This document shows positions 60,151-64,000 of a DNA stretch of 64,000 nucleotides, piece by piece. Numbering within the stretch: position 1 is the first letter of the stretch; each line of letters begins with the position of its first letter. The notes below the pieces were generated by a model. The model saw nothing but the letters and a program-made list of their open reading frames with translations. It searched no databases and was not told the DNA's origin. The stretch is from assembly GCA_045604965.1 (NCBI GenBank), contig JAZUPB010000040.1, forward strand, positions 1 through 64,000, read 5' to 3'. The translations under genes and the position numbers were made by a program. The stretch comes from JAISGQ01 sp045604965 (lineage in GTDB: Bacteria > Bacillota > Clostridia > Oscillospirales > Acutalibacteraceae).

Positions 60151-60594
60151 ATGATATACCCAAAACTGACCAACCTTGCAATGCAGGTTGCTTACAAGGC
60201 ACATTCCGATCAGGCCGACACCAGTGGTATTCCTTATATATTCCACCCCTATCATCTGGCCAAACAAATGGACAGTGAGACTGTTGTGTGTGCCGCACTT
60301 CTGCACGATGTACTCGAAGATACAACTGTGACCGAAGACGAGCTGCGCCGGCAGTTTGGCGACGAGATTACAGATGCTGTTGTTCTTCTCACTCACCGTA
60401 ACGAAGACATCTATGAAGATTATCTGCAGCGTATAAAACATAACCCTATTGCTCTGGCTGTAAAAAAGGCCAATCTTGCACACAACAGTGATAAAAGCAG
60501 ATTATGTGGGGTTGAAATTCCCGCCGAAAGAATCGAACGATGGCGCACAAAATATGCCAACGCACGTCGGATACTTTACGGCGACGATGAATAA
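60151..60594 (+). CDS. HD-domain protein, RelA/SpoT-hydrolase-like, altered metal site
   Basis: 147 residues, a stand-alone HD hydrolase domain like the ppGpp hydrolase part of SpoT or MESH1. The N-terminal HPYHLA and CAALLHDVLEDTTVT supply the first His and the His-Asp pair. The usual second Asp, found in a V-K-x-A-D-x-x-H/Y-N motif, is replaced by Asn: VKKANLAHNSDKSR. This would weaken metal binding, so the protein may be inactive as a hydrolase or use another ligand. No clear ribosome site precedes the ATG. It lies 54 bases after rubrerythrin and may be read from the same promoter. Confidence 0.8.
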   Translation: MIYPKLTNLAMQVAYKAHSDQADTSGIPYIFHPYHLAKQMDSETVVCAALLHDVLEDTTVTEDELRRQFGDEITDAVVLLTHRNEDIYEDYLQRIKHNPIALAVKKANLAHNSDKSRLCGVEIPAERIERWRTKYANARRILYGDDE

Positions 60595-60623
60595 ACATTT
60601 TTACGCAAAGGATATATAATTTT

Positions 60624-60650
60624 AATACACCCGGCACAGCCGGGTGTATT
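60624..60650 (+). terminator. Terminator after HD gene
   Basis: AATACACCCGGC/GCCGGGTGTATT, 12-bp stem with 3-base loop, followed by TTGTTT. Confidence 0.8.
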
Positions 60651-60693
60651 TTGTTTAAACACCATAACAACACCACTTAAAAGGAGGATTCGT

Positions 60694-61392
60694 ATGAAAC
60701 TGTTTAAATTTGCTCCCGTTTTGCTTGCAGCTATTGTATTAGCTCTTTCAGGCTGTTCGTCAGATATCCTCACCACTGCAGGCGTTTCCAAGGAAGCTGC
60801 CCCTGCACCGGGTGTTTCCGTTCAGGAAACTGTCATTGTTCCCAACACCAACTCAGCAGATGAAGCCGTGGCGGAAGTAAATTATATTACTGCTTCCAAT
60901 GCCGAATCCGCCGCACTCACCCACGCTGGCGTTTCCGAGTATTCTACTCTTAGTCTCCGCTCAGAGTTCAACTGCGACGACAAAGTTCCAAACTATGATG
61001 TTGATTTCTGCTATGAAGGCACGGAATATGATTATGAGATCAACGCAAAAACAGGTGAAGTAATTAAGGTCGAGAAAGAAAAATGTGACCATAGACACTC
61101 ATCGCAAACCGAAAACGCCGATGAAGAAATGACAGAAACAAAATCATCAGCGAAAACAGAAAGCACCGATGCGTCTTCCTCAAAGATTTCCCGCAGTGAA
61201 GCAAAAGCTATTGCTCTAAAGCACGCAGGACTTTCCGAAAGCAGTGTAAAACACCTGGAGATCGAATACGACAAGGATAACGGAGTATTTGTGTATGAAG
61301 TCAGCTTTGAGCATAACGGCTATGAATACGATTACGATATCAACTCCAAAACAGGAAAGATAATCTCTTATGATAAAGAGCGAGATGACTGA
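60694..61392 (+). CDS. Lipoprotein with two PepSY domains
   Basis: 232 residues. The signal KFAPVLLAAIVLALSGC ends in lipobox LSGC. Two PepSY units follow (ITASNAESAALTHAGVSEYSTLSLRSEF ... YEINAKTGEVIKVEKE near residues 65-128, and ISRSEAKAIALKHAGLSESSVKHLEIEYDKD ... YDINSKTGKIISYDKE at the end), joined by a His/Ser/Thr/Glu-rich linker (KCDHRHSSQTENADEEMTETKS). PepSY domains are thought to inhibit secreted proteases or sense the wall. AAAGGAGG precedes the ATG. It stands alone after the terminator at 60624-60650. Confidence 0.88.
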   Translation: MKLFKFAPVLLAAIVLALSGCSSDILTTAGVSKEAAPAPGVSVQETVIVPNTNSADEAVAEVNYITASNAESAALTHAGVSEYSTLSLRSEFNCDDKVPNYDVDFCYEGTEYDYEINAKTGEVIKVEKEKCDHRHSSQTENADEEMTETKSSAKTESTDASSSKISRSEAKAIALKHAGLSESSVKHLEIEYDKDNGVFVYEVSFEHNGYEYDYDINSKTGKIISYDKERDD

Positions 61393-61487
61393 CGTGTTCA
61401 AAGCAAAGAAGAACATCGGAGTCTAACTCGTAATAAAAATTTCTTAGTCATTCTATATTTGACCTTTTTATGGTTTATATAAGCACA

Positions 61488-61517
61488 AAGAGAGAGCAGA
61501 AAAATCTGCTCTCTCTT
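61488..61517. terminator. Terminator after PepSY lipoprotein gene
   Basis: AAGAGAGAGCAGA/TCTGCTCTCTCTT around AAAA, about 95 bases after the stop and 115 before the converging smpB; usable from both sides. Confidence 0.75.
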
Positions 61518-61631
61518 ACATTTTCTCATATTTAATGCGTTTTACTGCTCTTAGTCAAGTTCCATACAAATTTTCAAAGATAACGTTGTTTGGGCAAGCT
61601 GCGCTTGCCATCTTTATCTAACATTATTCTT

Positions 61632-62096
61632 TTATCTTGATTTCATTGCTCTGTCGATATCGCGTTTTGCATCTCGTTCAGCCGCAGATGCTCGCTTGTC
61701 GTGGAGCTTCTTTCCTCGGCAAACTCCAACCTGCACCTTTACAAGAGAACCCTTGAAATACAGCGAGAGCGGAATTATCGCCAGACCCTGCTGTTTCTGA
61801 ACTCCCAAGAGACGCATTATCTCCTTTTTATGCATAAGAAGTCTGCGTTCACGAAGGGGATCGCGATTGAATATATTCCCCTGCTCATATGGAGATATAT
61901 GCATTCCCCGAACAACAAGCTCTCCGTTCTGTATTGTGCACCAGGCGTCCTTCAGATTGACACTTCCGCCGCGAATAGACTTAACTTCGGTGCCGCACAG
62001 CTCTATTCCCGCTTCATATGATTCCTCGACAAAATAATCGTGGAATGCTTTTCGGTTTGTTGCGATCACTCTCTGACCGTTTTTATTATCTGCCAT
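61632..62096 (-). CDS. smpB: SsrA-binding protein SmpB
   Basis: 154 residues. SmpB carries tmRNA to stalled ribosomes. The motifs VIATNRKAFHDYFVEESYEAGIELCGTEVKSIRGGSVNLKDAW and the C-terminal basic tail (KKLHDKRASAAERDAKRDIDRAMKSR) are standard. AAGGAGG stands before the ATG. The ssrA gene is not seen in the adjoining 240 bases, which contain only two hairpins. Confidence 0.96.
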   Translation of the reverse strand: MADNKNGQRVIATNRKAFHDYFVEESYEAGIELCGTEVKSIRGGSVNLKDAWCTIQNGELVVRGMHISPYEQGNIFNRDPLRERRLLMHKKEIMRLLGVQKQQGLAIIPLSLYFKGSLVKVQVGVCRGKKLHDKRASAAERDAKRDIDRAMKSR

Positions 62097-62115
62097 TTCG
62101 GCACCTCCTTTTTAT

Positions 62116-62715
62116 TTAAAGCTCACTTCTTCCCTCAAGCGCATGCTTGAGAGTAAATTCATCTGCATATTCAAGGTCACCGCCAACAGGGATTCCGTAA
62201 GCCAGTCGTGTTACCTTGACTCCGAGAGGCTTCAGCAGACGACTTATGTACATTGCCGTAGTTTCTCCTTCAACAGTGGGATTTGTTGCCATAATGACCT
62301 CTTTTACCTCTCCCGACTGTATCCTTGCAAGCAGCTCCTTTACTCTCAGCTGCTCTGCTCCGATACCGTCCATAGGCGACAGACACCCGTGCAGCACGTG
62401 ATATCTGGCATTGAATTCGTGAGTTCTCTCAAGAGCGATAACGTCCCTTGGAGATTCTACAACACATATTGTTGTTCCGTCTCTGTTCGGATTTCTGCAT
62501 ATGGAACAGGTTTCACTATCTGTAAGATTACAGCATATATCGCAATAACGCAGCGTTTCTCTTGCATTGATTATGGAATTTGCAAATCGTTCCGCTTTTT
62601 CAATCGGAACATCCAGCATATGCAGCGCCAGACGCTGGGCTGTTTTATGCCCGATTCCGGGCAGGCTTTCAAACTGCTCGATAAGCTGTGAAAGCGCAGC
62701 TACAGTGTACGACAT
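62116..62715 (-). CDS. recR: Recombination protein RecR
   Basis: 199 residues. RecR loads RecA with RecO and RecF during repair. The helix-hairpin-helix (LPGIGHKTAQRLALHML), the four-cysteine zinc site (CDICCNLTDSETCSIC) and the TOPRIM region (TICVVESPRDVIALERTHEF) are complete. It starts 1 base after ebfC, part of the dnaX-ebfC-recR order known from Bacillus. Confidence 0.97.
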   Translation of the reverse strand: MSYTVAALSQLIEQFESLPGIGHKTAQRLALHMLDVPIEKAERFANSIINARETLRYCDICCNLTDSETCSICRNPNRDGTTICVVESPRDVIALERTHEFNARYHVLHGCLSPMDGIGAEQLRVKELLARIQSGEVKEVIMATNPTVEGETTAMYISRLLKPLGVKVTRLAYGIPVGGDLEYADEFTLKHALEGRSEL

Positions 62716-62716
62716 A

Positions 62717-63067
62717 TCAGAACAGACCGGGGATGCTCAGTCCGCCGGTAAGCGGTCCGAGACGGCTTTCTTTCTCTTCGTTTATCTGGCGGATTGCTTC
62801 ATTTACAGCTGCGGTTATAAGATCGCCGAGCATCTCTGTATCCTCAGGATCTACGACCTCAGGCTTGATCTCTATACCCTTGACCTCAAGAGCACCTGTC
62901 ATCTTTATTACTACTGCATTTCCGCCGGAGCTTACTTCATATTCCTTTGCATTCAGCTCTTCGGTAACCTTCTCCATCTCTTCCTGCATCTTCTGTGCCT
63001 GGCGTGCAAGGCTGCTCATATTATTAGGCATTCCGCCGCCGTATCCTGCGGGTAATCTTGATTTCAT
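62717..63067 (-). CDS. ebfC: YbaB/EbfC family nucleoid-associated protein
   Basis: 116 residues. A small DNA-binding protein that forms tweezer-like dimers; the family part is LARQAQKMQEEMEKVTEELNAKEYEVSSGGNAVVIKMTGALEVKGIEIKPEV. The N-terminal MKSRLPAGYGGGMPNNM is glycine-rich as usual. It sits between dnaX and recR. Confidence 0.93.
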   Translation of the reverse strand: MKSRLPAGYGGGMPNNMSSLARQAQKMQEEMEKVTEELNAKEYEVSSGGNAVVIKMTGALEVKGIEIKPEVVDPEDTEMLGDLITAAVNEAIRQINEEKESRLGPLTGGLSIPGLF

Positions 63068-63094
63068 AGTATTATCCTCCGTTTATGTTTTTAT

Positions 63095-64000
63095 TCAGTC
63101 TTGCGACTCTATTCCGTTGCTTTTGAGCCTTTCTATCAGCGCATTACCTGCGCTGTTTTCAGGCGTTGCACCTTTTTCACTGGGTCTGTACGGACCAAGA
63201 CGGTACTGTCTTCCCGTTACCTCCGTTATGATCGCACGGAGATTATTCTTCACTCTTGCCTGTCTCAGCATCTCTGCTCCGAAATCATTGCAGTCAACAA
63301 GCAGATAGTCGTTGCTTGTGTATGCTCTTGAGCCTGAAAGAGCCGCGAAAATTGCAGATTCTCTTCTTTCCTCAAGAAGAGAGAGTACCTTTGTCCACTC
63401 CTCAAACGGCACTGCCTTGTCACTGAGATCCTGTACCTGACGTGACGGCAGAGCAGGCGATGCTGCAGGTGCTACAGGCGCATTGTCCTGAGATACCTGC
63501 TTCATAAATACTCCTGAGCGTATCTGCTTTTCAAGGGCACTTACCCGAGCAGCAAGATCGCCTGTGTCCGTTTTCTGCAGATCTCTTGAAATTCTGATCA
63601 GACTCATTTCAAGCTCTGCTCTCCTCGATGCACCTCTGCTCATCCGTTCAAGAACAGTATTGAGCGTTTCTATTATGTTTATTGTCTGTGCCAGAGAATA
63701 TCTCTGCGCATCCTCCGTAAGCCTCTTGAGTTCCGCCGTTGAAACTGTGAGCACCGCTTCCGGCTTCTGAACTGAGTTTATTATCATCAGCGAGCGGAAA
63801 TGATTTATAAGTTCTTCGCAAACTCTGTAAAGATCCTTGGCTTCCGAGTAAAGGGTTGCTATATATTCAATTATTCCTGCGCAGTCTCCGCAGGAAATAA
63901 GCCTTGACAGCTCAAACAGGTGATCTGTGCCTGCCATACCTGCTGTTGCAGTTACCACATCTTCCGTAACCTCTCTGTCACGTACAAGGCACTGATCGAG
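63095..64000 (-). CDS. dnaX: DNA polymerase III subunit gamma/tau, C-terminal part
   Basis: At least 302 codons, with the 5' end outside the window. The first residues in view (LDQCLVRDREVTEDVVTATAGMAGTDHLFELSRLI) match the start of domain III of DnaX, after the ATPase domain, and the rest is the less conserved C-terminal tau-like region ending RLGPYRPSEKGATPENSAGNALIERL. The Walker site lies beyond the edge and cannot be checked. It lies 27 bases before ebfC, the usual dnaX-ebfC-recR order, which supports the identity. Confidence 0.93.
   Translation of the reverse strand, partial: LDQCLVRDREVTEDVVTATAGMAGTDHLFELSRLISCGDCAGIIEYIATLYSEAKDLYRVCEELINHFRSLMIINSVQKPEAVLTVSTAELKRLTEDAQRYSLAQTINIIETLNTVLERMSRGASRRAELEMSLIRISRDLQKTDTGDLAARVSALEKQIRSGVFMKQVSQDNAPVAPAASPALPSRQVQDLSDKAVPFEEWTKVLSLLEERRESAIFAALSGSRAYTSNDYLLVDCNDFGAEMLRQARVKNNLRAIITEVTGRQYRLGPYRPSEKGATPENSAGNALIERLKSNGIESQD

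Noticed and set aside
61593..61609. GGCAAGC/GCTTGCC hairpin as an smpB terminator
   Set aside because: No T-run follows on the minus strand. It may be a stray module of the dispersed repeat, which is not shown.
61393..61631. Possible ssrA (tmRNA) next to smpB
   Set aside because: Only two hairpins are present and neither a tRNA-like end nor a tag reading frame is visible.

Overview
The window reads as chromosomal DNA from an endospore-forming, low-to-moderate-GC Clostridia, most likely of the Ruminococcaceae/Oscillospiraceae type. The evidence is the sporulation genes (spoIIGA, sigE, spoIVA, spoVM and a SPOCS/LysM coat-type gene), Bacillus-like gene orders, a GTP-type PEP carboxykinase, a reverse rubrerythrin, and frequent TTG/GTG starts behind strong GGAGG ribosome sites. 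No rRNA, CRISPR array, prophage or intact insertion sequence is visible. One tRNA (Ser-GGA) is present.

Layout. 1-1,100: an imperfect inverted duplication of an SH3-domain gene at the left edge, then an apparent composition change. 1,096-12,700, mostly minus strand: GNAT acetyltransferase, DUF2089 regulator plus membrane protein, split chromate-family transporter, pckG, tsaD, then a plus-strand SLOG/lipoprotein/DUF2185 operon, followed by acpP, aroC, degV and hemW. 12,694-17,050: lepA with a threonine-tract membrane protein, and glnA. 17,162-21,310: the sigE-spoIIGA pair, a solitary MazF-type RNase and ftsH. 21,359-30,020: hpt-tilS-dnaB-rplI-gdpP-rnjA and a membrane protein. 30,192-33,320, plus strand: greA, lysS, a HAD phosphatase and tRNA-Ser. 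33,386-36,650: an AT-rich accessory stretch with three small unknown genes, a LytTR/DUF3021 pair and two copies of a repeated 3' element. 36,754-39,978: spoIVA, the SPOCS/LysM gene and a 26-codon spoVM. 40,050-53,464: a long minus-strand housekeeping block in nearly the Bacillus order (yloC-remA-gmk-rpoZ-priA-def-fmt-yugP-rsmB-rlmN-prpC-prkC-rsgA-thiN, then spoVM). 53,936-58,959: an orphan histidine-kinase-like ATPase, a CDF transporter, an RluA enzyme and ilvE. 59,152-61,392, plus strand: a PerR/Fur regulator, reverse rubrerythrin, HD protein and PepSY lipoprotein. 61,632-64,000: smpB, recR, ebfC and the 3' part of dnaX.

How the genes fit together. The minus-strand blocks run as long co-directional operons with overlapping or nearly touching genes that cover translation, DNA replication, c-di-AMP turnover and the PrkC/PrpC signalling pair. 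SpoVM and SpoIVA together build the base of the spore coat, and both sit beside the thiN-prkC block. SpoIIGA activates pro-sigma-E. The PerR-like regulator sits directly upstream of reverse rubrerythrin behind a perfect 7-1-7 palindrome, which suggests a peroxide-response unit.

The points most worth following up are: spoVM, which is shorter than usual gene-calling cutoffs; a dispersed modular hairpin repeat with compensatory base changes; an undefined leader RNA candidate ahead of yloC-remA; a histidine-less HATPase protein; an HD hydrolase missing its usual second metal-binding Asp; the repeated gene-plus-3'-element cassettes in the AT-rich island; and the left-edge inverted duplication, which may be an assembly artefact.
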